The notes beneath the pieces are model-generated. The model did no database searches, was not told the DNA's origin, and worked only from the letters and a program-made list of their open reading frames with translations. 63,277 nt of DNA from Flavobacteriales bacterium (lineage in GTDB: Bacteria > Bacteroidota > Bacteroidia > Flavobacteriales > Flavobacteriaceae): assembly GCA_004214175.1 (NCBI GenBank), contig SGZH01000003.1:1-63277 (forward strand). The letters run 5' to 3'. Positions 1-9,217 of the stretch are shown here, in pieces; the stretch's first letter is position 1, and every line of letters begins with the position of its first letter. Made by a program: the position numbers and the translations under genes.

Positions 1-63
<63 letters not shown>

Positions 64-73
64 ATGTGGACTG

Positions 74-103
74 CAAATATACAATCAATTTGTAAGTAGA
101 CAA
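74..103 (-). promoter_or_regulatory. Promoter of the initiator tRNA gene
   Basis: On the minus strand a TTG (103-101) is followed after 19 bases by TATATTTG (81-74). This matches the Bacteroidetes -33/-7 promoter pattern (TTG, about 17-19 bases, TAnnTTTG). The -7 box ends 10 bases before the first base of the tRNA, so transcription would start very close to the mature 5' end. The match is seen in the sequence; use as a promoter is inferred. Confidence 0.8.
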
Positions 104-199
104 GGCTTTCATAAAATATTTTTCCATTACTCATCTAAGATTACAATACCTAATAAAATTAGTATACCAAAAGAGCCGCCTTAGTTTTATATAAAAAAA

Positions 200-2116
200 C
201 TAGTTTATGGAGTCTATTTGTTCGGTGATTACTTCCCAATCCTCCATCAACTTTTCCAGCTCTTTTTTCTTTGAATGATATTGATCAAAAAAATTGGGCT
301 TACTAATGGTTTCGTCATAATTAATAGACAGTTCAAAATCAATTTCTTTAATAACTTTCTCTAATTTAGTGATCGAAGCTTCTGTTTTACTTAATTTATT
401 ATGAAGAGACTTTAATTTCTTTTGGTTTTGATAGCTTTCTTTACTAGAAGTTTTATGTTCTTTACTTTTTGTATCGGTTTTCGTCCTCATTTCAGCCTCT
501 CTAAGATTTTGTATATTTCTTTGTTCTAGAAAATAATCAATATCCCCCAAATATTCTTTAATATCCTGATCTTTGAATTCATAAATTTTAGTCGTTAATC
601 CTTGAAGAAAGTCTCTATCATGAGAAACTACTAGTAAGGTTCCTTCAAATTTAATCAGTGCCTCCTTCAAGACATTTTTTGACTTAATATCTAAATGATT
701 AGTTGGTTCATCCATTACCAACACGTTAAATGGCTGTAACAATAATTTTGCTAGTGCAAGTCGGTTTCGTTCTCCACCAGATAAAACGCGTACATATTTA
801 TCGACCTCATCTCCTCTAAATAAAAACGCCCCTAAAATATCTCTAACTTTAGCTCTATTTTTTTCGTTTGCAGCATCGATCATGGTATCTAAAACAGTTT
901 TAGATCCATCTAAATAATCGGCTTGGTTTTGAGCAAAATAGCCGATTTCTACGTTATGACCGAGCTTTAAATCTCCAGAAAAAGCAATTTCGCCAACTAT
1001 ACACTTGGCCAACGTTGATTTTCCCTGACCATTTTGACCTACAAATGCAATTTTACTGTTTCTTTCTAGCAACAGGCTTATCTTGTCAAGTACTTGTTTA
1101 TCCCCATAATCTTTAGAAACATCTTCCGCCTCAATGACAACTTTACCTGGGTTTACTGAGATTGGAAAATTTAAAGTCATGACACTATGATCATCTTCAT
1201 CTACTTCGATTCGGTCAATCTTATCTAGTTTCTTTATTAAAGATTGTGCCATTGAAGCTTTAGAAGCCTTGGCTCTAAACTTTTCTATTAATTTTTCGGT
1301 TTGCTCTATCTGTTTTTGTTGATTTTTTTGAGTCGCTAATTGCTGCTCTCTAAGCTCTTTACGTAATACTAGGTATTGGGTATAGGGTTTATTGAAATCG
1401 TAAATTCTTCCCAATGATATTTCGATCGTTCGGTTGGTTATGGTATCCAAAAACATCTTATCATGGGAAACAATTACAATGGCACCCGTGTAGTTTTTTA
1501 GAAACTCCTCCAACCATAAAATAGATTCTATATCTAGATGGTTGGTTGGCTCATCCAACAAGAGAATATCATTGTTTTGTAATAATAATTTTGCCAACTC
1601 AATTCGCATTCTCCATCCCCCTGAAAAGGTATCGGTAGGCATATCAAAATCAGCTCTCTGAAAACCTAATCCCTGTAAGACTCTTTCTGTTTCTCCCTGA
1701 TAACTATACCCGCCATGTATTTCATACTGATGCTGTACTTCGTTTAAATCGACCATTAACTGATGATACCCCTCACTTTCGTAGTCGGTTCGTTCAATTA
1801 ACTTTTGGTTGATCTTCTCTAACTGATTTTCTAACTTTTTAATTTCTTTAAAAGCTTCGTAGGATTCTTCCAGAACCGTTCTCCCTTTAACAAAATCAAT
1901 ATCTTGTTTTAAAAAGCCTATTGAAACTTTTTTATCGGAAGCAATTTGTCCACTATCATACTCTTGTTCACCTGATAATATTTTTAACAAAGTAGACTTT
2001 CCTGCTCCATTTTTTCCCACCAATCCTACTCGATCACCAGCTCTTAGCTGAAACGTAATCCCAGAAAACAAGTCATCGCCTTGAAACGAAACGGTCAGAT
2101 TGTGAATATTGAGCAT
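200..2116 (-). CDS. ABC-F family ATPase (YheS/Uup-like)
   Basis: A 638-residue protein with two ABC ATPase domains and no membrane segment, the layout of the ABC-F family, whose members act on ribosomes rather than in transport. The first domain has Walker A GKNGAGKST near residue 36, signature FSGGW and Walker B LLLDEPTNHLD. The second has GQNGQGKST, LSGGERNRLAL and VMDEPTNHLD. A charged linker of about 80 residues separates the domains, and a lysine- and glutamate-rich coiled-coil tail follows residue 540. Length is close to YheS (about 637). The gene lies 52 bases after the oxidoreductase gene and may be co-transcribed with it. Which ABC-F subgroup it belongs to, and whether it has any antibiotic-resistance role, cannot be told from sequence. 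Confidence 0.93.
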   Translation of the reverse strand: MLNIHNLTVSFQGDDLFSGITFQLRAGDRVGLVGKNGAGKSTLLKILSGEQEYDSGQIASDKKVSIGFLKQDIDFVKGRTVLEESYEAFKEIKKLENQLEKINQKLIERTDYESEGYHQLMVDLNEVQHQYEIHGGYSYQGETERVLQGLGFQRADFDMPTDTFSGGWRMRIELAKLLLQNNDILLLDEPTNHLDIESILWLEEFLKNYTGAIVIVSHDKMFLDTITNRTIEISLGRIYDFNKPYTQYLVLRKELREQQLATQKNQQKQIEQTEKLIEKFRAKASKASMAQSLIKKLDKIDRIEVDEDDHSVMTLNFPISVNPGKVVIEAEDVSKDYGDKQVLDKISLLLERNSKIAFVGQNGQGKSTLAKCIVGEIAFSGDLKLGHNVEIGYFAQNQADYLDGSKTVLDTMIDAANEKNRAKVRDILGAFLFRGDEVDKYVRVLSGGERNRLALAKLLLQPFNVLVMDEPTNHLDIKSKNVLKEALIKFEGTLLVVSHDRDFLQGLTTKIYEFKDQDIKEYLGDIDYFLEQRNIQNLREAEMRTKTDTKSKEHKTSSKESYQNQKKLKSLHNKLSKTEASITKLEKVIKEIDFELSINYDETISKPNFFDQYHSKKKELEKLMEDWEVITEQIDSIN

Positions 2117-2168
2117 TGAATTTGTTTTTTTGCAAAGATGCTTATTTTTTTTTCAATAAAACGAATAG

Positions 2169-3239
2169 TTACCACTTGTAAATCCTTCTAATATCAATTT
2201 CTTTTGGAATTTCAATACTATTTTCTGTAAAGTTAAATAGTACTTTAGCTAAGGAGGGTGCAGTAGTAATTCCTCGGGTTCCAAGACCATTAAAAAAAAA
2301 CAGTTGTTGATTGTTTGTAAAGGAACCTAAAAAGGGCCTTCTATCTCTAGTAGTCGGACGGATTCCTGCAACTTGGTCTACCACTTGAAAATCACAGGTA
2401 ATAATTTCTTTTAATTTTAAAATTAACTCCTCGCGTGCTCGGTTTGTAACCTCAGCTGAAATATCATCTCGGTCGTAAGTAGCTCCAACTTTGTAATAAT
2501 CATTCCCCAAAGGAATAATAAACAAGGAGGATTTTAACATGGCGTCCAACTTTAAATCAATCGATTTTATAGTAAGATATTCTCCTTTATTAGGTATTAG
2601 AATAGCGGTTTTTTTATACTGTTCTAATTTTGAGAAATATGGGTTCTTTGTTACCGAAGATCCCTCACAGAAAACAATGTTTTTTGAAACCATATTGTTG
2701 TAGATTACTTGTTGATTTTGAAAAGTTAACAATGAATAATCAAATGTATTGTTATGGTAGTTCTTCTTATGCTGTAAATATTTTTTATACTTTTCGATGA
2801 GGGCAATCGTATCAATTTTTCCGGTAGAATTGACTTTCCCAAAACCAAAGGGAGCATTGATATATTGATAGTTATTTGGGATTATTTTCGGCTCTAAAAA
2901 TTCTTCCAAGTCTTTTTTATCACTTGCGACTATCCAATTATTTTGTTCTGCTATGCTTTTAAAAATACGAAACATTGAAATTTCTTGAAATAGCTTCGAG
3001 TCAATCTTTTTAGAGAGTTGTTTGTAAAAAAGAATGGAGGAGCTTACATGAAGTTTTGCATTCCAAACAGGAGTAAATCGTTTTAACACCACTGGATTAA
3101 TAACTCCAGCAGCTACTTTTGTTGAAGTAACTTTATCATTATCGAAAGCGATAAAGGACTTATGGTTGTTTTCTAATTCTTCGCAAAAAGAGATTCCAGC
3201 AATACCGAGTCCTACAACTATATAATCTACCTCTTTCAT
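2169..3239 (-). CDS. FAD-dependent oxidoreductase, DAO (D-amino-acid oxidase-like) family
   Basis: A 356-residue protein that begins with a Rossmann FAD-binding motif, VVGLGIAGISF at about residues 8-18, followed by an acidic residue at the end of the second strand (FDND). The C-terminal GIRPTTRDRRPFLG segment is typical of DAO-family oxidases, where it closes the flavin pocket. There is no signal peptide or membrane segment, so it is probably cytosolic. DAO proteins oxidise amines or amino acids such as glycine or sarcosine, but the substrate cannot be assigned here. It is separated from gldN by a terminator and so probably has its own promoter. Confidence 0.85.
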   Translation of the reverse strand: MKEVDYIVVGLGIAGISFCEELENNHKSFIAFDNDKVTSTKVAAGVINPVVLKRFTPVWNAKLHVSSSILFYKQLSKKIDSKLFQEISMFRIFKSIAEQNNWIVASDKKDLEEFLEPKIIPNNYQYINAPFGFGKVNSTGKIDTIALIEKYKKYLQHKKNYHNNTFDYSLLTFQNQQVIYNNMVSKNIVFCEGSSVTKNPYFSKLEQYKKTAILIPNKGEYLTIKSIDLKLDAMLKSSLFIIPLGNDYYKVGATYDRDDISAEVTNRAREELILKLKEIITCDFQVVDQVAGIRPTTRDRRPFLGSFTNNQQLFFFNGLGTRGITTAPSLAKVLFNFTENSIEIPKEIDIRRIYKW

Positions 3240-3260
3240 ATAACAAATATAAGTGCTTCA

Positions 3261-3296
3261 AAATAAAAAAGCCTTAAAACAAGGTCTTAAGGCTTT
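3261..3296 (-). terminator. Rho-independent terminator after gldN
   Basis: The ten-base arms AAAGCCTTAA and TTAAGGCTTT (3268-3277 and 3287-3296) form a hairpin with a nine-base loop. On the minus strand it is followed by a T-rich run. It lies about 24 bases past the gldN stop codon and would end the gldKLMN transcript. Confidence 0.8.
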
Positions 3297-3319
3297 GGTA
3301 TTTTGATCAAATTACTTAA

Positions 3320-4222
3320 CTAGTAATTCCACATATCTATTTCAATATTTCTAATAACTTCTTTTATTCTGTCAGACTCTAACAATTGCATGAGTGCATT
3401 ATCGTTGATGTAGTCATCTATAGTTCTGTCACCCAAATCGTTGTCCTCTCTGTATATTATTGAATTAAATCTTCTAGAATTTAATAAATGATCGTAGGAG
3501 ATTGGTCTAGAAGTATTTTTCCTATTAAAAGCATTTGCTTTGTGCAGAACTTCTCTCGTTGAAGGATACCATACCCAAAACAACTCTACTTTAGTATCGG
3601 AAGCATCATCAGGAAAAGCTTTCGAACGAGCTTCATTAGCTACAGGTGCTATTCCTAACAATCTGTATTTTAATTCACCTGAACGCTTATCTAAAAACCA
3701 GTATCCACGAATTCTCCACTCTTCAATGTCTGCCGCATCTAATGTAAACCTACGGATATATTGCGGGTCTATTTCTTCACCAGCATTAAACTGTGAGATA
3801 CCTAAATCTGTAGTATCCGAATAAACCAAAGAAGCCTCAATATCCTTTAAAGTACGTTTTTCAGTAAAATAAGAATCTGCATATACCTGCTCAATATTCT
3901 TATTTTTAATATTTTTAATTAGCACATCATAGAGCGATCTTCTTTCGACACCGATATTGTTGGTGTCAATCGGGTAGTATAATGGAAAATTTATTCTCTC
4001 GTCCAAATCTATAATTTCCCAAGTAGTTTTTGACCATAATACATCTCGGTTATCAATAAAACCATAGGGCAACGGTTGATCATTGTCATAAGCGAGTTGG
4101 TCTTCCGTTTTTAAGCCGATTTCCTCAGGTGTTTTTGCATTAAGTATATTTAATTGTGCAGTGGCACGATTAGATAAGACTAATAAACAAAAGACACTTA
4201 AAATTATATTTTTTACATTCAT
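3320..4222 (-). CDS. gldN: Gliding motility / type IX secretion protein GldN
   Basis: A 300-residue exported protein with a Sec signal peptide ending in ATAQ near residue 23. In the family, GldN (PorN in Porphyromonas) sits in the periplasm and forms a ring complex with the lipoprotein GldK under the outer membrane as part of the type IX secretion system. The protein is rich in Asp, Tyr and Trp and has WEIIDLDERINFPLYYP near residue 70, a pattern common in GldN. It is the last gene of gldK-L-M-N, 16 bases after gldM, and a terminator follows. Gene order and length both support the call. Confidence 0.95.
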   Translation of the reverse strand: MNVKNIILSVFCLLVLSNRATAQLNILNAKTPEEIGLKTEDQLAYDNDQPLPYGFIDNRDVLWSKTTWEIIDLDERINFPLYYPIDTNNIGVERRSLYDVLIKNIKNKNIEQVYADSYFTEKRTLKDIEASLVYSDTTDLGISQFNAGEEIDPQYIRRFTLDAADIEEWRIRGYWFLDKRSGELKYRLLGIAPVANEARSKAFPDDASDTKVELFWVWYPSTREVLHKANAFNRKNTSRPISYDHLLNSRRFNSIIYREDNDLGDRTIDDYINDNALMQLLESDRIKEVIRNIEIDMWNY

Positions 4223-4238
4223 AAATAGAATTTTTGTT

Positions 4239-5822
4239 CTAGTTTGCTAATTCCACAAATACAGGAGTAATTCTTGGTAATTTATAACTTGAATTTCCTA
4301 TTATTTTTGCGTTAATATCAAATATTTGAACTGTTCCTCCTCTTTTTGCTCTTTTGAGAGCGCTCTTTGCTTGAGCATTTAATTTATTTCCTGAAACTTT
4401 TACCGTTGGTTGTCCAGCAACTTTAAAACTAAATGCTGTTACTTTTAGATTTAAATCGAAATCAAAATCTAACAACATAGCTCCTACACTTGAAATTTCT
4501 AGCCCTTCACGATTCATACGAACGGGCCCACCATTTCCATCTTCTCCACGAATAGTACCAGTTGGTCTTGGAATATCTTTGATACGAAATTTCGCAGGGG
4601 TGTTAATCCGGACACCATCGGGTAAGGTTCCACTAGCAGTAATAGTTACTTCTCTACCTTTTCCTGGGCGCATAATGTATTTTCCTTTTTTGGAGCCTTT
4701 AGATAAGCCAGTTGCTGAACCAGAAACTTTATTATCTGGAATTCCAGGAATTGAAATTGTCATTGGGTTGTCTACTCCTCGGTATACCACATTCATTTTA
4801 TCAGCTGCTATTACCGCTGCATTTGGCTTCGATATTGTTGAAAAACTCCTACTAACAGGAACTTCTGTTTCCTCTCCGTCTTGCTTAAAAATCAAATTAC
4901 CTTCTAAGGTATGATCTCCAGGGCTACCTGCACTAACATTTAATTTTACTCTACCTCCTTCAAAGCTAAAATCTTTCCCTTCAACAAGTGCTTTACCGTC
5001 TAAAGTAAGTTCGACTCTGTTTGGCTTAGTTTGGTCATCGACACGTCCAAGAACTATAGAACCATCAAATATTTCTCCAGCATAATAGGCTGATTTAGGT
5101 GTTTCTAATAAGGTTGAATAATTACTTGTATTTACAGATAATAAAGCTGTTTGTTTACCTCCCATCATGGTTGATAAAATATCATTCTGTATCGTTTTAA
5201 TATTCGATTGAATTCGAGTTAATTTTGTTTTTGAAGCAATCATAGGCTGGCCCTCAAATTGATTTTTGACAGCTTTTACTTTTATCTTTGAATCTCTTGG
5301 TAATTCATCTTCCATCCCAAATTGTTTATTTACTTTCTGAGAAATTAGGGGATAATCAGTCCCTAAAATATCAATAATACCATTTCTGTAGGCTATCATA
5401 TTAGATTCAAACAATAAACCTTCTTTAGATAATTTATCACCATTAAAAAACTTAGCGTCTAAAAATTCTGCTTTATCTTGTACCTCAAAGTTATCTTGAT
5501 CATCTGATTTAACTGTTTTCATCATATCGATTTTAATAGCTTCAATATAACTGTCTAGTGAGATTGACAAAGTATTTATTTGTTGTGCTTTTTCATATAA
5601 CTCAGCATAAGTTTGTGGTTCGTCAGAAGCCTTTATACTTAAGCCCGTCATAAAGTTTTCGTTTTGAATCGCCGTCACTCCATTAGATTCAGATATCTCC
5701 TGTTCAAGTGTTCCAAAAGCTCTTAAAACCTCTTTAGACATATTAAGAGCTAACATTGCGATGAATACCAAATACATAAGGTTAATCATCTTTTGTCTTG
5801 CGGATAGTTTTCCTCCTGCCAT
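4239..5822 (-). CDS. gldM: Gliding motility / type IX secretion protein GldM
   Basis: A 527-residue protein with one membrane helix near residues 13-28 (LMYLVFIAMLALNMS), preceded by the positive stretch GGKLSARQK, and a long periplasmic part. In the family, GldM forms dimers whose helix bundles with the GldL helices to make the proton-powered motor, while the periplasmic domains span the periplasm to GldK-GldN and transmit force. The family length is about 510-530, as here. It lies 49 bases after gldL and 16 before gldN. The start is the conserved MAGGK. Confidence 0.97.
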   Translation of the reverse strand: MAGGKLSARQKMINLMYLVFIAMLALNMSKEVLRAFGTLEQEISESNGVTAIQNENFMTGLSIKASDEPQTYAELYEKAQQINTLSISLDSYIEAIKIDMMKTVKSDDQDNFEVQDKAEFLDAKFFNGDKLSKEGLLFESNMIAYRNGIIDILGTDYPLISQKVNKQFGMEDELPRDSKIKVKAVKNQFEGQPMIASKTKLTRIQSNIKTIQNDILSTMMGGKQTALLSVNTSNYSTLLETPKSAYYAGEIFDGSIVLGRVDDQTKPNRVELTLDGKALVEGKDFSFEGGRVKLNVSAGSPGDHTLEGNLIFKQDGEETEVPVSRSFSTISKPNAAVIAADKMNVVYRGVDNPMTISIPGIPDNKVSGSATGLSKGSKKGKYIMRPGKGREVTITASGTLPDGVRINTPAKFRIKDIPRPTGTIRGEDGNGGPVRMNREGLEISSVGAMLLDFDFDLNLKVTAFSFKVAGQPTVKVSGNKLNAQAKSALKRAKRGGTVQIFDINAKIIGNSSYKLPRITPVFVELAN

Positions 5823-5871
5823 TTTACTTTTCTTTTTTAAGAATTATTAATTAAATTACAGTGTAACTATC

Positions 5872-6516
5872 TTAGTTTTTACCTTCCATAGCTGATAACA
5901 TTCCTCCATATACTCCATTCAAAGAAGAAAGATTGGTTGCTAAATTTTCCATTTGATTCTTCATTTGCTCCGCATTCTCCAAGACTTGATTATTAACCTC
6001 ATTTTGGCGATTCGCTGATTCTGCTTGTAACTTGTATAGATTGTTTAAGGATTCCATTTGAGAGGCAGCAGTAGCCATTTCTTCACTATATTTTCTAGTT
6101 GAATTTAGCGCTTCTTCAGTTGGAGACATTACTTTCGCAACATCTTCAAATGAGCGAATACTTTCTGATAGGCTCCCCATTAACGCGGCATCAATTTGTG
6201 CTTCTTTAAGCATTTCGTCTAATTTTTTTGATAAGATCCCTTCTGCATCTTTAGAGCCTTTTTTTCTATCTTTACCCATACCTCCTGATAGTTCAGGATA
6301 TACTAGGGACCAATCTAAATCATCGTCAACTGGCTCAAAAGCAGATATTGCAAAAATTATTGCTTCTGTTATAAGACCAATTGCTAATAAAACTCCACCA
6401 TTTAAGGGACCCAATTTCCAGTGAAGAATTTTAAATAAAGCTCCTAGTATTACAATAGATGCTCCAAGGCCATATGCCATATTAAATAATTTCTTTGTTT
6501 GTTTAGATTGTGCCAT
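5872..6516 (-). CDS. gldL: Gliding motility / type IX secretion motor protein GldL
   Basis: A 214-residue inner-membrane protein with two helices (about residues 14-32 and 40-60) and a long cytoplasmic coiled-coil-like tail. The residues reported as important for the proton-powered motor in the F. johnsoniae protein (Tyr13, Lys27, His30, Glu49, Glu59) all appear here shifted by two: Tyr15, Lys29, His32, Glu51 and Glu61. This suggests a working motor. It lies 44 bases after gldK and 49 before gldM, so the four gld genes almost certainly form one operon. Confidence 0.97.
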   Translation of the reverse strand: MAQSKQTKKLFNMAYGLGASIVILGALFKILHWKLGPLNGGVLLAIGLITEAIIFAISAFEPVDDDLDWSLVYPELSGGMGKDRKKGSKDAEGILSKKLDEMLKEAQIDAALMGSLSESIRSFEDVAKVMSPTEEALNSTRKYSEEMATAASQMESLNNLYKLQAESANRQNEVNNQVLENAEQMKNQMENLATNLSSLNGVYGGMLSAMEGKN

Positions 6517-6560
6517 AGTAGTAATTTTATAAATTTAATTAGTTTAGTTTATTGATTGTT

Positions 6561-7934
6561 TTAACGAGCATCACCAAATTTTTCATTTAAAATAACATCA
6601 GTACCCATATAATCTTGAACCGTCCTAAAGCCAATATAGCTTCTCGCGGAATCTCGATATTCATAATCTCTTGAACTTACCTGTAAAAAATAAGCAATAT
6701 CTTTCCATGATCCCCCTCGAACCACTTTTCGATAATTCTCTGGGTCATTTACATTAGGGTTCATGTTAGAGGAAAAATCATAAGAAGAAGGATCGTAAGA
6801 AGCATCTACCCATTCAGCAACATTACCTGCCATATTATAGAGGTTATAATCATTCGGCTCGTAAGATTTTGCCTCTACTGTGTAAAGAGCTTGATCGGCC
6901 GCATAATCACCACGCAAAGGTTTAAAATTTGCCCTAAAACATCCACGATCATTTTTTGTATAAGGTCCTCCCCAAGGATAAGATGCTGATTCTAATCCAC
7001 CGCGAGCTGCATATTCCCATTCTGCTTCACTAGGCAATCTAAATGAATTTACATGTTGTCGTCGTCTTGATTTTTGATAGGAGTTTTTGTACAAAGTCCT
7101 CCAAGCTGTAAAAGCTTTTGCTTGTTTCCAATTTACCCCAACGACAGGATAATCACCATAGGCTTGATGCCAAAAATAATCGTTGTGCATCGGTTCGTTG
7201 TAGGAATAGTTGTAGTCTTTTATCCACACTGTTGTGTCAGGATAAATAGGAACTTCTTCTTTTATAATAAACTCTTTTCTACGCTTGCTAACATCTCTTG
7301 CAGCTGCTTGAATATCCATCCAAGTATACTGAAAGATTAGTTTTTCAGTCTTAATTGTTCGTTGTCCATTATAAGCTTCTTCAGGCCGAATATACATACT
7401 ATCCATTACTTCAGTATAATATTCATCTGGATAATTAGCGGTATCCCAAATAAGTTCTATTCGGTTATTTATTTTTCTACCTTCATAGAAATCTTCTCCC
7501 ATTCCAAAATAATTATCGTACTCATATTGCTCATAGGGAGTCATTTCTTCATCTTCTTGATCAACAAATGCATAGGCTCCAGTTCCTTCATCTTCTGAGG
7601 TAAGTCCAAACTCATCAGCAATTATTGCAAGTTTTAATCGTACCGTTGAATCTCTAACCCAATTCACAAACTGACGGTACTCTGCATTGGTAATTTCGGT
7701 TTCATCCATATAGAAAGAACGAACGGTAACTGTTTTAGTTGGGGCATCGTTAACAGCAACAAAGTCATCGTCTGATTTACCCATAATATAAGATCCGCCG
7801 GGAACTAGGGTCATACCAAATGGCTTTTCTGGATGCCATTTTTTACCTTGAGTTCCAACTAATTCTCCACGATCACCTGAATTACAACTATGTAATGTGA
7901 ATATGATCGCAGCTAATGCAACAAGCTTTTTCAT
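6561..7934 (-). CDS. gldK: Gliding motility / type IX secretion lipoprotein GldK
   Basis: A 457-residue lipoprotein. The signal peptide ends in lipobox LHSC with the lipidated Cys at position 17. The rest resembles the formylglycine-generating-enzyme (sulfatase-modifying) fold: GGSYIMGKS near residue 47, FRLPSEAEWEYAARGG near 300, NVAEWVDASYD near 370, and RGGSWKD followed by YIGFRTVQ at the end. In GldK the fold is structural, not enzymatic: it forms the outer-membrane-attached ring with GldN. It is the first gene of gldKLMN, 119 bases after the arginase-like gene. A weak promoter candidate (TAGGTTTA, 7976-7969 minus, with TTG 20 bases upstream) lies in that gap. Confidence 0.96.
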   Translation of the reverse strand: MKKLVALAAIIFTLHSCNSGDRGELVGTQGKKWHPEKPFGMTLVPGGSYIMGKSDDDFVAVNDAPTKTVTVRSFYMDETEITNAEYRQFVNWVRDSTVRLKLAIIADEFGLTSEDEGTGAYAFVDQEDEEMTPYEQYEYDNYFGMGEDFYEGRKINNRIELIWDTANYPDEYYTEVMDSMYIRPEEAYNGQRTIKTEKLIFQYTWMDIQAAARDVSKRRKEFIIKEEVPIYPDTTVWIKDYNYSYNEPMHNDYFWHQAYGDYPVVGVNWKQAKAFTAWRTLYKNSYQKSRRRQHVNSFRLPSEAEWEYAARGGLESASYPWGGPYTKNDRGCFRANFKPLRGDYAADQALYTVEAKSYEPNDYNLYNMAGNVAEWVDASYDPSSYDFSSNMNPNVNDPENYRKVVRGGSWKDIAYFLQVSSRDYEYRDSARSYIGFRTVQDYMGTDVILNEKFGDAR

Positions 7935-8053
7935 AGATATTTAGGTTAATTTATCGAAATTAAAAGCGTAAACCTATTTATAAAAATATTAAAAAACAAC
8001 ATATTTTTTAAAAAACACTCTACTCTTACGATATAATATTAGTTTGTTTGTTA

Positions 8054-9217
8054 TTAAAATTCATTTTTTCGGCGGGCTTTCATCCACCTTTCAGGAATTT
8101 CCTGATTACATGCACACAAATAATCGCCATAGGTGCAAGGTAATAACGTTTCTCTTTTCAATTTATTATTGCCATCAGCAAAAAAAGGTAATATTATCCA
8201 CCACCTACCGGTTTTATTACTCTTTTTAAAAATTAATACTTCTTCTTCAATAGGTACTTTATAGGTTGTAAACTGAGAATCGTTACTAAAATCGTCATCT
8301 GCGACTCTAAAATTAAATCCTTCAATAAAATACCAAAAAATCTGAGCAATCAACATTGCCGAACTTTTAGAATCTTTAAATTCTTTAAGTTCGTAGATTC
8401 CAAATGAAGAAACTTTATTGCTAATTCCTGCATATCTTGCAATGGCACAAATTTCTCTGCTATCAAAGCCATTTGGGCTCATACTATTTCTATAACTTAA
8501 ATCAGCACTTTTTATTGTTTCGATATCTAGAAAAACCATATCAGAATCCCTTAATATCGGTTCAACTAGTTTTATATCTGCTATAACTTCACCAAGTCGA
8601 TAACCTTCAAAAAATAATTTTTCCATCAATTTTATCTCTTCAGATGCATTATAATAGGACTGATACCCTAAATTACTATAATTAAATAAGCCATATGGTT
8701 TATTTACAATAATTTTTCCTACAAATGATTTGTTGGTCATTGCCTGATCAGCATCTCCCAGATCAAAATTACTGTCAATATTAGTTATATTTACCATATT
8801 CCCAAGAACATCATAGGATCGGTATTGGGAATAAGCTAAATCTTGACTCCCACAAAGTAACAAAGGAATTATTTTTTTTAAAAGCAGTTGTTCTAGGACT
8901 CCTTTCATCGCAAAATGAGTATCATTTATAGTTGCTCCTTTTTCAATATCGCCAAGATCAATGATTTTATGAGACCAATTTCCAGAATATAACGAATAAA
9001 ATGATTTACGAATCTCATCAAAACATAATTCTTCTCCAATGAAATTGACATCACCTCTGTTTTCTTTGACTCCTAGTATGGCAAAATTAACATCATCAAG
9101 ATCTGGTAAAACACCCAGACTACTGTGCACAGAAATGTGTTTACCAAGAACTCCTGAAGGTAAAATTTCTCTATGCGCTAGTACTGTTTTTGAAACAGGA
9201 GTTAAAAAATCAATCAT
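8054..9217 (-). CDS. Arginase/formimidoylglutamase-family protein with altered metal site
   Basis: A 387-residue protein with the overall motif order of the ureohydrolase (arginase, agmatinase, formimidoylglutamase) family. The metal ligands are changed. The GGDHS-type motif reads CGSQDLAYS (His to Gln), the DAHxD motif reads DSNFD (His to Asn), and the SxDxDxxDP motif reads LDIETIKSADLS (second Asp to Glu). Both manganese-binding histidines are therefore lost, so ordinary arginase chemistry is unlikely. Its start codon overlaps the topA stop by one base (TAATG), so the two genes are translationally coupled, and gldK follows. Databases may label it formimidoylglutamase; I regard that function as doubtful. 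Confidence 0.8.
   Translation of the reverse strand: MIDFLTPVSKTVLAHREILPSGVLGKHISVHSSLGVLPDLDDVNFAILGVKENRGDVNFIGEELCFDEIRKSFYSLYSGNWSHKIIDLGDIEKGATINDTHFAMKGVLEQLLLKKIIPLLLCGSQDLAYSQYRSYDVLGNMVNITNIDSNFDLGDADQAMTNKSFVGKIIVNKPYGLFNYSNLGYQSYYNASEEIKLMEKLFFEGYRLGEVIADIKLVEPILRDSDMVFLDIETIKSADLSYRNSMSPNGFDSREICAIARYAGISNKVSSFGIYELKEFKDSKSSAMLIAQIFWYFIEGFNFRVADDDFSNDSQFTTYKVPIEEEVLIFKKSNKTGRWWIILPFFADGNNKLKRETLLPCTYGDYLCACNQEIPERWMKARRKNEF

Noticed and set aside
182-202. Inverted repeat TAGTTTT / AAAACTA at the end of the ABC-F gene as a terminator
   Set aside because: The stem contains almost no G-C pairs and overlaps the stop codon, so it is unlikely to be stable.
4579-4914. Plus-strand open frame of 111 codons inside gldM
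   Set aside because: It lies opposite a well-supported conserved gene and encodes no recognisable domain; it is a shadow frame.
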